NCBI GenBank assembly: GCA_018241225.1
Contig: JAFEEG010000022.1
Span: forward strand, 124,001 to 188,000
Source of the DNA: Pseudomonadota bacterium
Lineage (GTDB): Bacteria; Pseudomonadota; Gammaproteobacteria; Burkholderiales; Burkholderiaceae_C
Length of the DNA stretch: 64,000 nucleotides
Reading direction: 5' to 3'
The notes beneath the pieces were generated by a model. The model was not told where the DNA came from and made no database searches. It saw nothing but the letters and a program-made list of their open reading frames with translations. The position numbers and the translations under genes were made by a program. The number at the start of each line of letters is the position of its first letter. Position 1 is the first letter of the stretch. Positions 31,919-40,826 of this stretch are shown piece after piece.

Positions 31919-33484
31919 CTAGTTGCTGCGAATGCTGACGCTGGCGTGGTCGGTGATGCCCACCACGTGGAAGAAGGTGGCCACCAGGCGATGCATGTCG
32001 ACGAATTCGATTCGGCGCCCCTGCTCCTCGTGACCCGCCACCCAGTCGATGATGGCGCGAGCACCTTCCAGGTCCACCCGCACAAGCGCGGCACAGGAAA
32101 CGATGGGCATCAGGGCGTGCATCAGCTGCGCGTCGAGCCGTTGCAGCATCGGCTTGCAGTCCCCGCCCAGGTTGCCGACCAGGGCGGCACCGCCCGAGTC
32201 CGCAGGGTAGTCGGGCACCGGCGGGGCGGCCTGGTCCAGGCACTCGTAACTGCCGCGCGGATCGCTCCAGGACGCCGGTGAGACCTCGAAGGTGATGCAG
32301 TAGTTGAGCGACGCCAGCTCATAGCTGTCGGGCTCGTGCACCGTACGCAGCACCGCCATGCGCAGCTGCCACCAGACCACGTCGATGCTCTTGTCGCCGG
32401 TAGGCGCGGCCTGTTCCAGCACATCCAGCAGCTGGCCGGCGCCGGTAAAGCGCAACTGCACCGGCGAATCGGCCCAGTGATTGAACAACGCACGCAAGGG
32501 GGCCGCGGCGTCGTGATCGATGGTCTTGAGGTTGCGCCAGTCCATGTGCCACACGGGACCGGCCGCGGCCAGCGAGCGGGTGAGTTCGGCCAGCCCTTCG
32601 CGGGTCAGCAGCGCGGGGCAGGTCCAGTCGGGGCGGCGCTGCTCCGGCGCCGCGCTGGCCTCTTGCGCCGGCATGGCGTCGAAGCCCGCCTGGGCGTCAC
32701 GCGCCAGACTGCGCAGCGACACCCATTCCGGGCCAGGCCGCTTGAGGCGCTGCGCGTAGCGCGTGCTCGCGGCGCCGAATTTTTCGCCATCGCCCGTGGC
32801 ACGGTAGAAGTCGAGCAGGGCCCGCCAGACCTCTGCATGCTCGGCATGCGGGCTGTCTGGCGCCGTCATCTGCAAGAGCACCGCTTCGGCACCGGCATCG
32901 TCGCTCTGGGCAAACCGGATGGCCGCGTCTTCCAGGCTGGCGGGAACAGCCCCTTCGCGCGACGCCATGATGCCGGCAGCACCTTGCGGCGTGGAAGGAG
33001 ATACGCCGGGCTCGGTGTCGGCATAGGCCCGGGCACGATGGTCTTCCTGGGCCTGCGGTCCGGCTGGCACCTGGCCTGGCGCAGCAGGCGCGGTGGCGGA
33101 GCCGGGCCCCTCGGCGCCCTGGCCGCGGCCCTTCCACCACTGCTGCGACATCTGCTCTTCGATCTCGTCGATCTTCTTGAGCGTGAGCGCCCGACCCTCG
33201 GACTTGCCCGTGGTGCTGAGGTTGAAGGAGGAAATGGCGGCGGCGCCATCAGCCGTACCGCCGGCTGCTTCGCGCTGGCGCAGCTTACGCAGCATGTCGA
33301 ACTCGCGACGGCGCACGAAATCGTTGCGCTGGCGCCGCTCGATCATCTCCTTGAGCATCTCGCGGCTGTAGCCGTTGTCCGCCGGGACGGACTCCTGGGT
33401 GTCCAGCTCGGACCAGTCCTTGAGCGGATTGCGGACGAACTTCGCCACCTTGGACAGGAGGCGACCGGTATCTTCCTTGCCCAT
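31919..33484 (-). CDS. Unknown protein with STAS-like C-terminal domain
   Basis: 521 residues, no signal peptide or membrane segment. The N-terminal 120 residues are charged and helical (RREFDMLRKLRQREAAGG, KKIDEIEEQMSQQWW). A Pro/Ala-rich linker (about 115-175) follows, then a middle region that could be TPR-like (ALLDFYRATGDGEKFGAAS). The last 100 residues (DLEGARAIIDWVAGHEEQG, EFVDMHRLVATFFHVVGI) have the beta-alpha pattern of STAS domains, which bind partners in anti-sigma and transporter control. It lies between dksA and hslV, all minus strand, 57 bp before hslV. No specific function is claimed. Confidence 0.7.
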   Translation of the reverse strand: MGKEDTGRLLSKVAKFVRNPLKDWSELDTQESVPADNGYSREMLKEMIERRQRNDFVRRREFDMLRKLRQREAAGGTADGAAAISSFNLSTTGKSEGRALTLKKIDEIEEQMSQQWWKGRGQGAEGPGSATAPAAPGQVPAGPQAQEDHRARAYADTEPGVSPSTPQGAAGIMASREGAVPASLEDAAIRFAQSDDAGAEAVLLQMTAPDSPHAEHAEVWRALLDFYRATGDGEKFGAASTRYAQRLKRPGPEWVSLRSLARDAQAGFDAMPAQEASAAPEQRRPDWTCPALLTREGLAELTRSLAAAGPVWHMDWRNLKTIDHDAAAPLRALFNHWADSPVQLRFTGAGQLLDVLEQAAPTGDKSIDVVWWQLRMAVLRTVHEPDSYELASLNYCITFEVSPASWSDPRGSYECLDQAAPPVPDYPADSGGAALVGNLGGDCKPMLQRLDAQLMHALMPIVSCAALVRVDLEGARAIIDWVAGHEEQGRRIEFVDMHRLVATFFHVVGITDHASVSIRSN

Positions 33485-33531
33485 GGCCTCAGCTCAACGC
33501 CTGCTCGCGTACGAAGGAGCGCAAGGGGATC

Positions 33532-34305
33532 TCAATCCCCGAACATCTTCTGCTTGAGCTCGCGGCGCTGCTGCGCTTCCAGCGACAGGGTGGCGGTGGG
33601 ACGCGCCAGCAGGCGGCCCACGCCGATGGGTTCACCGGTTTCGTCGCAGTAACCGTAGTCGCCGGCGTCGATGCGCTGGATGGACTGCTCGATCTTCTTG
33701 AGCAGCTTGCGCTCGCGATCGCGCGTGCGCAGTTCCAGGGCGTGTTCTTCCTCAATGGTGGCGCGGTCGGCCGGATCGGGCACCACAACGGTGTCTTCGC
33801 GCAGGTGCTCGGTGGTCTCGCCGGCGTTGTCGAGGATGCCGCGTTTGAGCTGAACGAGCTTGTGGCGGAAGAAGGCCATCTGCTTGTCGTTCATGTATTC
33901 GGAGTCGGGCATGGCGATGACCTCGTCATCGCTGAGCTCCTCGGCCGATTTGGTCTTCCAGTTGTTGGCGAGCTTCGGGTCTTTCTTGATCGAGAGCGGC
34001 GGGGGGACGAGGACGGTGGACATGGTCTGCGTAAAACTGGACTTGGCGGCCGTGGAGGCCACCGCGGGGGGCATGGAAGGGACTGTCAGTGACGACAGCC
34101 TCGCCGAAACTCGGGTGCTGCGCACCGGCATGGCCGGGTCGGGCGCGGGGACGCTCGCCTTGGGGGCAGGTGCCGGTTCCGCGACCTTGGCAGGGCTCTT
34201 GGCAGCCGTCGCCTTCTTTGCCGCAGGCGCAGGCTGCTTGGTGGCCGGGGTCTTCTTGACGTCCGGCTTGGCAGCAGGCTTGGCCTTGGCGACGGCTTTG
34301 TTCAC
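33532..34305 (-). CDS. dksA: DksA-type RNA polymerase regulator, Cys-poor, with long basic N-terminal tail
   Basis: 257 residues against about 151 in E. coli. Residues 130-257 match DksA: the coiled-coil tip DPADRATIEEEHALELR, then DRERKLLKKIEQSIQRI, then the zinc-finger region YGYCDETGEPIGVGRL and LARPTATLSLEAQQRRE. Only one of the four zinc cysteines remains. Residues 1-110 are Lys/Ala/Pro-rich, like a histone-tail. DksA works with ppGpp on stable RNA promoters. Start GTG 34305 has AGGAG nine bases upstream. It lies 277 bp after the GTPase gene, with several hairpins in the gap. Confidence 0.9.
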   Translation of the reverse strand: MNKAVAKAKPAAKPDVKKTPATKQPAPAAKKATAAKSPAKVAEPAPAPKASVPAPDPAMPVRSTRVSARLSSLTVPSMPPAVASTAAKSSFTQTMSTVLVPPPLSIKKDPKLANNWKTKSAEELSDDEVIAMPDSEYMNDKQMAFFRHKLVQLKRGILDNAGETTEHLREDTVVVPDPADRATIEEEHALELRTRDRERKLLKKIEQSIQRIDAGDYGYCDETGEPIGVGRLLARPTATLSLEAQQRRELKQKMFGD

Positions 34306-34426
34306 GGTGAGAGGCTCCTTTGTTGGACTCGAAATGCGCTTGCTCCACTGGCGGGCAACCCACCCGTGGATTCCGCAACGCTTTGAGGCAACTGCAGACC
34401 CCACGTTTATAGGGGCTCACCGGTAG

Positions 34427-34520
34427 CAATCGGTGGGGTTATACCCCCGATTGCGGGCCGCGAACGCGCCTTCGTGTATGCCGGAAGTCACACTAGGCCT
34501 CAATAGGCACAGTATGTGAC
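34427..34520. promoter_or_regulatory. Two hairpins in the dksA upstream region
   Basis: The 277-bp spacer 34306-34582 holds an inverted repeat CAATCGG...CCGATTG with inner GGGG/CCCC arms (34427-34453, about 11 pairs, minus strand reads GGGG-TATAA-CCCC). A second, GTCACA...TGTGAC, lies at 34487-34520 with an inner GCCT-ATTG-AGGC. TATAA-type hexamers inside and next to the first suggest it overlaps the dksA promoter. No T-run supports a terminator. Confidence 0.4.
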
Positions 34521-34582
34521 CTCCAAACGGGGCGCGATTGTATAGAGAACTGGAGCGCCAGCCCGCCGGATTCAGCGCTGGT

Positions 34583-35638
34583 TTACACCAAGCACTGTTC
34601 CAGGCCCTGTTCCAGGATGTCGCGCGGCAGGTCGATGCCGATAAAGACCATGCGACTCTGGCGCGATTCGCCCTCGGCCCAGGCCGGGCCCAGGTCGCTG
34701 CCCATGAGCTGGTGCACGCCCTGGAAGATCACCTTGCGCTCAGTGCCCTGCATGTTCAGCACGCCCTTGTAGCGCAGCATGCGCGGGCCGTAGATGTTGA
34801 CGATGGCGCCCAGGAAGTCTTCCAGGCGCGCCGGGTCGAACGGGCGGTCGGCCTTGTAGACAAAGCTCTTGACGTCGTCGTCCACGTGGTGATGGTGGCC
34901 ATGACCTTCGTGGGCGTGCGAGGGGTGGTCGCAGTGCTCGCCGTGCTCGTGGTCATGGTCGTGATGGTGGTCGTGCTCGTCTTCCTTGAGGAAGTCGGGG
35001 TCGATGTCGAGCTTGGAGTTGAGGTTGAAGCCACGCAGGTCGAACACCTGCGACAGCGGCACCTCGCCGAAGTGCACCTTCTGCACCGGCGCGCGCGGGT
35101 TCATGTGCTTGACGCGGTGGATCAGGGCTTCGGCCTCCTGCTCGCTGACCAGGTCGGTTTTGCTTACGAAGAGCTGGTCGGCAAAGCCAATCTGGCGGCG
35201 CGCCTCCTGGCGGTCGTTGAGCTGCTGGGCTGCGTGCTTGGCGTCCACCAGGGTCAGGATGGAGTCAAGCAGGTAGGTCTCGGCGATCTCGTCGTCCATG
35301 AAGAAGGTCTGGGCGACGGGGCCGGGATCGGCCAGGCCGGTGGTCTCGATCACCACGCGCTCGAAGTCGAGCAGGCCCTTGCGCTTCTTGGCGGCCAGCA
35401 GCTGCAGCGTCTCGCGCAGGTCTTCGCGGATGGTGCAGCAGATGCAGCCGTTGCTCATCTGGATGATCTGCTCCTTGGACTCGGTCACCAGGATGTCGCT
35501 GTCGATGTTCTCTTCGCCGAATTCGTTCTCGATGACGGCGATCTTCTGGCCGTGGGCCTCGGTCAGCACCCGCTTGAGCAGCGTCGTCTTGCCCGAGCCT
35601 AGAAAGCCGGTGAGGATGGTGGCGGGGATGAGGGCCAT
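34583..35638 (-). CDS. COG0523 (CobW/ZNG1-type) metal-handling GTPase
   Basis: 351 residues. P-loop GFLGSGKTTLL (about residues 11-21), the metal-binding CxCC motif in GCICCTIRED, ETTGLADP, and a base-recognition SKTD. Between the GTPase and C-terminal domains is a His/Asp-rich stretch (DHHHDHDHEHGEH...HGHHHH) suited to binding zinc. COG0523 GTPases deliver or buffer metals, often zinc, for other proteins. Adjacent to a Cys-poor dksA. No clear Zur-type box was seen upstream. Confidence 0.9.
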   Translation of the reverse strand: MALIPATILTGFLGSGKTTLLKRVLTEAHGQKIAVIENEFGEENIDSDILVTESKEQIIQMSNGCICCTIREDLRETLQLLAAKKRKGLLDFERVVIETTGLADPGPVAQTFFMDDEIAETYLLDSILTLVDAKHAAQQLNDRQEARRQIGFADQLFVSKTDLVSEQEAEALIHRVKHMNPRAPVQKVHFGEVPLSQVFDLRGFNLNSKLDIDPDFLKEDEHDHHHDHDHEHGEHCDHPSHAHEGHGHHHHVDDDVKSFVYKADRPFDPARLEDFLGAIVNIYGPRMLRYKGVLNMQGTERKVIFQGVHQLMGSDLGPAWAEGESRQSRMVFIGIDLPRDILEQGLEQCLV

Positions 35639-35692
35639 GGGGTGCTCCGGGGTCCGATTGCGAATAAGAAAAGGCGAACAGGAAAGTTTAGC

Positions 35693-35713
35693 CAGCGGGC
35701 CATGGGCCCGCTG
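35693..35713 (-). terminator. Hairpin after rlmI, possible terminator
   Basis: CAGCGGGCC-CAT-GGCCCGCTG on the minus strand is a perfect nine-pair stem nine bases after the rlmI stop, but the following T content is weak (GCTAAACTTTCC). Confidence 0.5.
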
Positions 35714-35722
35714 CCGCAGGGT

Positions 35723-36937
35723 TTAGGCCTTCTTGCGCACCACCGTCAGCCCCTTGAGGTACTCGCCCTCGGGAAACTCGATGGTCATGGGGTGGTCGGG
35801 CGCGCCGCCCAGCCGCTCGCTGATGTAGCCATCCACCCCGGCGTCGATGCCGGCCGAGGCCACGATCTTGTGGAACAGCTCTGCGCCGATGCCGCCCGAG
35901 CAGGAAAAGGTCAGCAGCACGCCGCCCGGCGCCAGCAGCTTCAGGCCCAGGCGGTTGATGTCCTTGTAGGCGCGTGCCGCACGTTCGGCATGGGCAACGG
36001 TGGGGGCGAACTTGGGCGGATCGAGCACGATCGCGTCGAAGGCCTGGCCCTGCTCGATGAAGCGGCGCAAGGTGGCGTTGACGTCGGCGTCGAGGAACTG
36101 GCAATCGGCACCTTCAAAGCCGTTGAGCTCCACATGGGCACGGGCCCGCTCCAGCGCCGGCAAGGACGAATCGACCGACACGACCTGCGCGTCTTCCAGT
36201 GCCCCAGCCGCGCGCAGGCCCCACAAGGCCGCCACGGTAAAGCCGCCGGTGTAGCAATAGCAGTTGAGCACGCGCCGAAAGCGCCTTTGCTGCGCCAGCT
36301 CGGAAAAGCGGCGGCGGCTGTCGCGCTGGTCCAGGTAGAAGCCGGTCTTGTGGCCGGTGGCCACGTCCAGCGTCAGCTTCCAGCCGTTCTCCTGGATGGT
36401 GAGCTCGGTGCCCTGCCCCTGTCCGCCGGCCAACCAGCCAGTGACGGGTGCCAGGCCTTCGCGCTCGCGGCCGCTGGCGTCCGAACGTTCGTAGAAATGC
36501 ACGAGGCCGGTTTCGGCCAGGAGGGCATCGACCAGCACCTTCTTCCAGCGCTCCACGCCGGCCGAAAGAAACTGCGCCACCAGCACGTTGCCATAGCGGT
36601 CGACGATCAGGCCCGGCAGGCCGTCGGCCTCGCCATGCACCAGGCGCACCCCGTCGCTGGGCAGTGCAAACAGTTGCCTCGCCTGGACGGCCTGGGCAAT
36701 CCGCTGGCGGAAAAAGGCGGCGTCGATGCGCTCGTCTTCGCGAAAACTCCAGGCACGCGCCCGGATCTTAGAGGCGGGACTGAATGCGGCCCAGCACAGG
36801 AAGCGGCCGTCGTCGGCTTCGACGCGCACCGTCTCGCCGGCATCGCCGCCGCCCTTGGCGATGGCGGAATCGAATATCCAGGGATGGCGCCGGAGCAAGG
36901 AACGCTCCTTGCCGGCGCGCAAGCGAAGTGTTTTCAT
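35723..36937 (-). CDS. rlmI: 23S rRNA m5C methyltransferase, RlmI type
   Basis: 404 residues. The N-terminal PUA-like domain (RLRAGKERSLLRRHPWIF) is followed by a SAM-methyltransferase domain with NCYCYTGGFTVAA, VVSVDSSLPAL, the motif VLDPPKFAP, and FSCSGG, which holds the likely catalytic Cys. RlmI methylates C1962 of 23S rRNA in E. coli. ATG 36937 overlaps the xerC stop (ATGA), so it is coupled to xerC. Confidence 0.92.
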   Translation of the reverse strand: MKTLRLRAGKERSLLRRHPWIFDSAIAKGGGDAGETVRVEADDGRFLCWAAFSPASKIRARAWSFREDERIDAAFFRQRIAQAVQARQLFALPSDGVRLVHGEADGLPGLIVDRYGNVLVAQFLSAGVERWKKVLVDALLAETGLVHFYERSDASGREREGLAPVTGWLAGGQGQGTELTIQENGWKLTLDVATGHKTGFYLDQRDSRRRFSELAQQRRFRRVLNCYCYTGGFTVAALWGLRAAGALEDAQVVSVDSSLPALERARAHVELNGFEGADCQFLDADVNATLRRFIEQGQAFDAIVLDPPKFAPTVAHAERAARAYKDINRLGLKLLAPGGVLLTFSCSGGIGAELFHKIVASAGIDAGVDGYISERLGGAPDHPMTIEFPEGEYLKGLTVVRKKA

Positions 36938-37947
36938 TTGCGGATTTTCGCCGCCGGCGCCGGCAGGGCATCGCCGGTGCGGGGCTCGCCCTTGAGCTTG
37001 GCACGCGGATGTGCGGCGTCGTAGGCCCGGGCCAGGTGCTGGAAGTCCAGGCGCGTATAGACCTGGGTGGTGGCGATGTTGGCGTGGCCCAGCAGCTCCT
37101 GCACCGCGCGCAGGTCGCTGCTGGACTGCAGCACGTGGCTGGCGAAGGAGTGGCGCAGCATGTGCGGGTGCACCGGCGCTGCCAACCCGGCCTTCACGCC
37201 CCGCTGGCGCAGTTGCTTCCACACGGTTTGCGAGGACAGGCGCTTGCCGCTGCGGCCGATGAACAGGGCTGGCTCTTGCCGCGTGATGCCGGCGCGTTCA
37301 TCCCGCACCGCCAGCCATGCGCGCAACGCCTGCATGGCCTTGCTGCCCACCGGCACGCTGCGACGCTTGCCGCCCTTGCCCAGCACGTGGGCCTCGGTAC
37401 CGTCCAGGTCGATCCAGCCGAGCGACTCCTTGCCGGCGCGCACGTCCAGGCCGGTGAGCTCGCTCACGCGCAGGCCGCAGCCGTACAGCAGCTCGATCAA
37501 GGCGCGGTCGCGCGCGTCGGTCCAGGGGTCAGCATCGGCGTCGCTCAGCTCAGCCAGGCGCACGGCATCGTCCACGTCCAGCGCCTTGGGCAGGGGCCGG
37601 GCCGCCTTGGGGGCATGCACGTCCTGAACCGGGTTGGCCGGGATCTGCCCCTGCTGGCCCAGCCAGCGGTAGAAGCTGCGCCAGCAAGACAGCACCAGCG
37701 CAATGCCACGCGGCTCGCGACCGGCGCCATGCATCTGCGCCATCCAGCGGCGCACGTGCGCCGTGCTCACGCGCTCCAGCGGCAGCGCGGCGGCGGCGGC
37801 CAGGTCGGCCAGCGTGGCGAGGTGGATGGCATACAGCTCCACCGTGCGCGCCGCCAGCCGGCGCTCCACCCGCACGTGCTCCAGGTACTTGTCGATCCAG
37901 GGAGAGGTCGCGGGCGCGTCGGCGCTAGAGGTAGCCATTGAGCGCAT
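36934..37947 (-). CDS. xerC: Tyrosine recombinase XerC
   Basis: 337 residues. N-terminal SAM-like DNA-binding domain, then the catalytic domain with all six key residues visible: Arg in GLRVSELTGL, Lys in LGKGGKRR, His and Arg in HPHMLRHSFAS, His in LLGHANIATTQVY and the Tyr nucleophile at its end. XerC with XerD resolves chromosome dimers at dif. Start is ATG 37947 or in-frame ATG 37938; both overlap the stop of the upstream DUF218 gene. Confidence 0.93.
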   Translation of the reverse strand: MRSMATSSADAPATSPWIDKYLEHVRVERRLAARTVELYAIHLATLADLAAAAALPLERVSTAHVRRWMAQMHGAGREPRGIALVLSCWRSFYRWLGQQGQIPANPVQDVHAPKAARPLPKALDVDDAVRLAELSDADADPWTDARDRALIELLYGCGLRVSELTGLDVRAGKESLGWIDLDGTEAHVLGKGGKRRSVPVGSKAMQALRAWLAVRDERAGITRQEPALFIGRSGKRLSSQTVWKQLRQRGVKAGLAAPVHPHMLRHSFASHVLQSSSDLRAVQELLGHANIATTQVYTRLDFQHLARAYDAAHPRAKLKGEPRTGDALPAPAAKIRK

Positions 37948-38536
37948 TGTTCACGATGGCCAGAGGCTCGCGCAATGCGCTGCGCATAGCCTGCCAGCCG
38001 GGCCGGCCGCAGTCGGCGGGTGCTGCCGCGTACTGCACTTCGAAGGCGCCGTCGAAGCCGCTGGCCTTGGCCAGGCGCTCGACGCGCCACAGGTGGTAGG
38101 CATCGGACACCACGATCACGCGGCGCACGCCGGCCGCCTCCAGCAGCGGCCACGACATGGCCAGGTTCTCGCGGGTGGAAGACGAGAGCGATTCCTTCAG
38201 CAACACGCCGGAGTAGCCATCGGCGCGCGCATGCACGGCCATCACTTCGGCCTCGACGCGGCCGTCCTCGCGGTCGACGCCGCCCGAGAGGGTGATCAGG
38301 CGCACCCGCCCGTCACGCCAGAGCTGCACGCCGCGGTCGACGCGATTGGTCAGGCAGGGGTTGGGCCGCCCTTCGAGATAGGCGCGGTTGCCCAGCACCA
38401 GCGCCGCGTCGGCCGGCTGCAGCTGCGGCTGAGACAGGCGCTCCTGCGCGTGCTGCCAGACGTACAGGGCCAGCGCCGCCAGGAACAGGGCGAGGCCCAA
38501 GACCAGCCAGCCCAGGGCACGCCCCAACTTGTGCAT
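37925..38536 (-). CDS. DUF218/YdcF-SanA family envelope protein
   Basis: 203 residues. One N-terminal membrane anchor (about residues 8-28) is followed by a DUF218 domain: ADAALVLGNRAY, a TLSGG turn, SLSSSTRENLAMS, and VIVVSDAYHLWRVERL. Members are membrane-linked proteins involved in envelope integrity or cell-wall precursor handling, with poorly known chemistry. The start overlaps the DUF484 stop by one base (TGATG). Lies inside the dapF-DUF484-xerC operon. Confidence 0.85.
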   Translation of the reverse strand: MHKLGRALGWLVLGLALFLAALALYVWQHAQERLSQPQLQPADAALVLGNRAYLEGRPNPCLTNRVDRGVQLWRDGRVRLITLSGGVDREDGRVEAEVMAVHARADGYSGVLLKESLSSSTRENLAMSWPLLEAAGVRRVIVVSDAYHLWRVERLAKASGFDGAFEVQYAAAPADCGRPGWQAMRSALREPLAIVNNALNGYL

Positions 38537-39237
38537 CAGGGGCGCAGGCGAGAGAGCGCAGCCGACGACAGGTCGGCAATGCGCTCCAGGAAGTCGGTGC
38601 CCATGTCGGCGTGGAAGCGCTGGCCGTCGGGCGATGCCAGAATCAACAGGCCGAAGGCCGGCTCGGAGGGCTCGTTGCGCAGCGGGATCATGGCCACCGA
38701 CACGGCCGCACGAGCATCGCCCAGCCAGTTGACGGCGTCGAAGCCGGTGTTGAGGCCGCAATAGGGCGTGGTGAGCGAGGTGGCCAGGGCGCGGACGTCT
38801 TCGCCGGCACCTTGGGCATAGCCTTCGCTCTCGTACTCGGGGCTCACTTCCCAGACCTTGATGGCAGCCTGTGGCACCAGGAAGATGGCCTGCAGGTCGG
38901 CCGCGATCTGCCACGGCAGGCCGCGCGGCTCGCGGGTGGTGAGCAGCCCGCGCGTCCAGCGCTGCAGGCGGTCGGCGGTGAGCACGTTCTCGGTGCCATG
39001 GCGCACCATGTCCATGATGCGGTGCTCCAGTGCCTTGATCTTCTCGCGCAGCATCTCGGCCTGACGCTCCTGCAGGCTCACGGCGCGATTGCCGTGCGGG
39101 CTCGTCAGCTGCACCTGGGCCAGCAGCTGGGCGTGGCGCTCGAAGAAGTCCGGCGTATTCGCCAGGTAGTTGGCGATGTCGTCTTCGGTGATGGGATTCA
39201 TGGCGTCTTGTTGTGGGTGCGGATGGTTGGGAGTCAT
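38536..39237 (-). CDS. DUF484 family protein (GAF-like)
   Basis: 233 residues. ITEDDIANYLANTPDFFERH at the N-terminus and SLQERQAEMLREKIKALE are typical of DUF484, followed by a GAF-like sensor domain ending in FGLLILASPDGQRF. It is commonly found between dapF and xerC in proteobacteria; its role is not established. ATG 39237 overlaps the dapF stop (ATGA); the internal ATG 39201 (MNPITED) is an alternative start. Confidence 0.88.
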   Translation of the reverse strand: MTPNHPHPQQDAMNPITEDDIANYLANTPDFFERHAQLLAQVQLTSPHGNRAVSLQERQAEMLREKIKALEHRIMDMVRHGTENVLTADRLQRWTRGLLTTREPRGLPWQIAADLQAIFLVPQAAIKVWEVSPEYESEGYAQGAGEDVRALATSLTTPYCGLNTGFDAVNWLGDARAAVSVAMIPLRNEPSEPAFGLLILASPDGQRFHADMGTDFLERIADLSSAALSRLRP

Positions 39238-40109
39238 GGCTGCGCGGGCACGTCGATCTCGCCCTCGAACACGGTGACGGCCGGCCCGGTCATGAGCACC
39301 GGCTGGCCCAGGCCCCGCCATTCGATAGTGAGCAGGCCACCGCGCGTTTGAACGTCCACGCGCGAATCGAGCAGGCCCAGGCGGATGCCGGCCACCACCG
39401 CCGCACAGGCGCCGGTGCCGCAGGCCAGGGTTTCGCCGGCGCCGCGCTCGAACACGCGCAGGCGGACCTGGCTGCGGCTGACCACCTGCATGAAGCCGGC
39501 ATTCACCCGCTGCGGAAAACGCGGGTGGTTCTCGATGAGCGGGCCTTGCTCGGCCACCGGTGCGGTGTCGACGTTGTCGACCAGCTGCACCGCATGGGGG
39601 TTGCCCATGGAAAGCACCGACGCCGCCACGATGGCGCTGTCGGCATGGGTGCCCAGGGCCAGGTGCCACTGGTACCAGTCGCCCGTGATGACCGGGCTCA
39701 GGCCGGCGGCGTCGAAAGGCACCCGCTCGTTCTCGAAGATGGGCGCGCCCATGTCGACCGTGACCCGGCCGTCTTCGCCCATGCGCGGCTCGATGACGCC
39801 CGACAGCGTCTGCACGCGCACGGCGTTCTTGACCGTGAGGCCGCGCTCGCGCACGAAGCGCATGAAGCAGCGCGCGCCATTGCCGCATTGCTCCACCTCG
39901 CCACCGTCGGCGTTGTGAATCACGTATTCGAAGTCCACGCCCTGCGCCGGCGAAGGCCGCACGCTGAGGACTTGGTCGGCACCCACGCCGAAGTGGCGGT
40001 TGGCCAGGAAGCGGTATTGATCGGCAGAAAGGCCCAGTTGTGCGGCCGTTTCGTCCAGCACGACGAAATCGTTGCCGGCGCCCTGCATCTTGGTGAAGTG
40101 AACACGCAT
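39234..40109 (-). CDS. dapF: Diaminopimelate epimerase DapF
   Basis: 291 residues. It converts LL- to meso-diaminopimelate without cofactor, feeding both MurE and lysine synthesis. MQGAGNDFVVLDE is at the N-terminus. The two catalytic cysteines are Cys75 in QCGNGARC and Cys230 in LACGTGACAA. First gene of the dapF-DUF484-DUF218-xerC-rlmI run, all overlapping. Confidence 0.97.
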   Translation of the reverse strand: MRVHFTKMQGAGNDFVVLDETAAQLGLSADQYRFLANRHFGVGADQVLSVRPSPAQGVDFEYVIHNADGGEVEQCGNGARCFMRFVRERGLTVKNAVRVQTLSGVIEPRMGEDGRVTVDMGAPIFENERVPFDAAGLSPVITGDWYQWHLALGTHADSAIVAASVLSMGNPHAVQLVDNVDTAPVAEQGPLIENHPRFPQRVNAGFMQVVSRSQVRLRVFERGAGETLACGTGACAAVVAGIRLGLLDSRVDVQTRGGLLTIEWRGLGQPVLMTGPAVTVFEGEIDVPAQP

Positions 40110-40147
40110 GGCTTCGGATTATCCGTGCGCCGCGCAATGCTCGATGC

Positions 40148-40813
40148 TCACAGGCCCTTTTCCACCATGTCGAGCAGGCGCCGGCCCAGTGCCTGGGCCT
40201 CCTTGCGCGGCATGACGGCCAGCGGCCCGTCGATGACGAGCATGGCCAGCCCGTGCACGGCCGACCAGGCCAGGTACTCGGCGCCCGGTCGGCGCGAGGG
40301 CGCCAGCACGCCCGACTCCACCATGCGGTCCAGCACCGAGCCCAGCAGCAGGAAAGGATGGGGCAGCCCCGGCTGCGCCTTGGCCGGGCGCCCGCCCGGC
40401 TGCTCCGGCTCCTCCGGATCGGGCGGCACGAAGGCCGAGCGGAACAGGCCCGTCTCCTCCTGGGCAAAGCGCAAGTAGGCCGAACCTACCGCGCTGAGGC
40501 AGTCGCGCGCATAGGCCGCCGAGTTGCGCGCGCGGCGCACGCCGGCCACTTCCTTTTCCATGGCTTGGGCCAGTTCCGTCAGCGCGGCCAGGCGAACCGC
40601 GTCGAGCAGTGCCTGACGGCTCTCGAAGTGGCGATAGGCGGCGTTGGGCGCCACGCCAGCGCGGCGCGTGGCCTCGCGCAGCACCACCGCCTGAGGGCCG
40701 CCGGCACGCGCCAGCTCGATGCCTGCGTCGAGCAAGGCGCGGCGCAGGTCGCCATGGCGGTAGGTATCGCGCGCAGGCGGGCGCATGTCGGCAACGTGGT
40801 CTTGATCCTGCAT
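40148..40813 (-). CDS. TetR/AcrR-family repressor
   Basis: 221 residues. The N-terminal helix-turn-helix lies at about residues 20-65 (DLRRALLDAGIELARAGG, REATRRAGVAPNAAYRHF). The C-terminal ligand domain resembles TetR_C regulators with WHG motifs. ATG 40813 has GGAGAGG just upstream; the frame is open further but lacks such a site. Divergent from a VOC-protein gene, with two palindromes in the 103-bp gap, which suggests it controls itself and that gene. Confidence 0.88.
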   Translation of the reverse strand: MQDQDHVADMRPPARDTYRHGDLRRALLDAGIELARAGGPQAVVLREATRRAGVAPNAAYRHFESRQALLDAVRLAALTELAQAMEKEVAGVRRARNSAAYARDCLSAVGSAYLRFAQEETGLFRSAFVPPDPEEPEQPGGRPAKAQPGLPHPFLLLGSVLDRMVESGVLAPSRRPGAEYLAWSAVHGLAMLVIDGPLAVMPRKEAQALGRRLLDMVEKGL

Positions 40814-40826
40814 TTCCTCTCCAAAG

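Noticed and set aside
35639..35722. Zur box upstream of the COG0523 GTPase gene
   Set aside because: I looked for a GTTATNNNATAAC-like dyad and found only the rlmI hairpin and AT-rich bases without symmetry.
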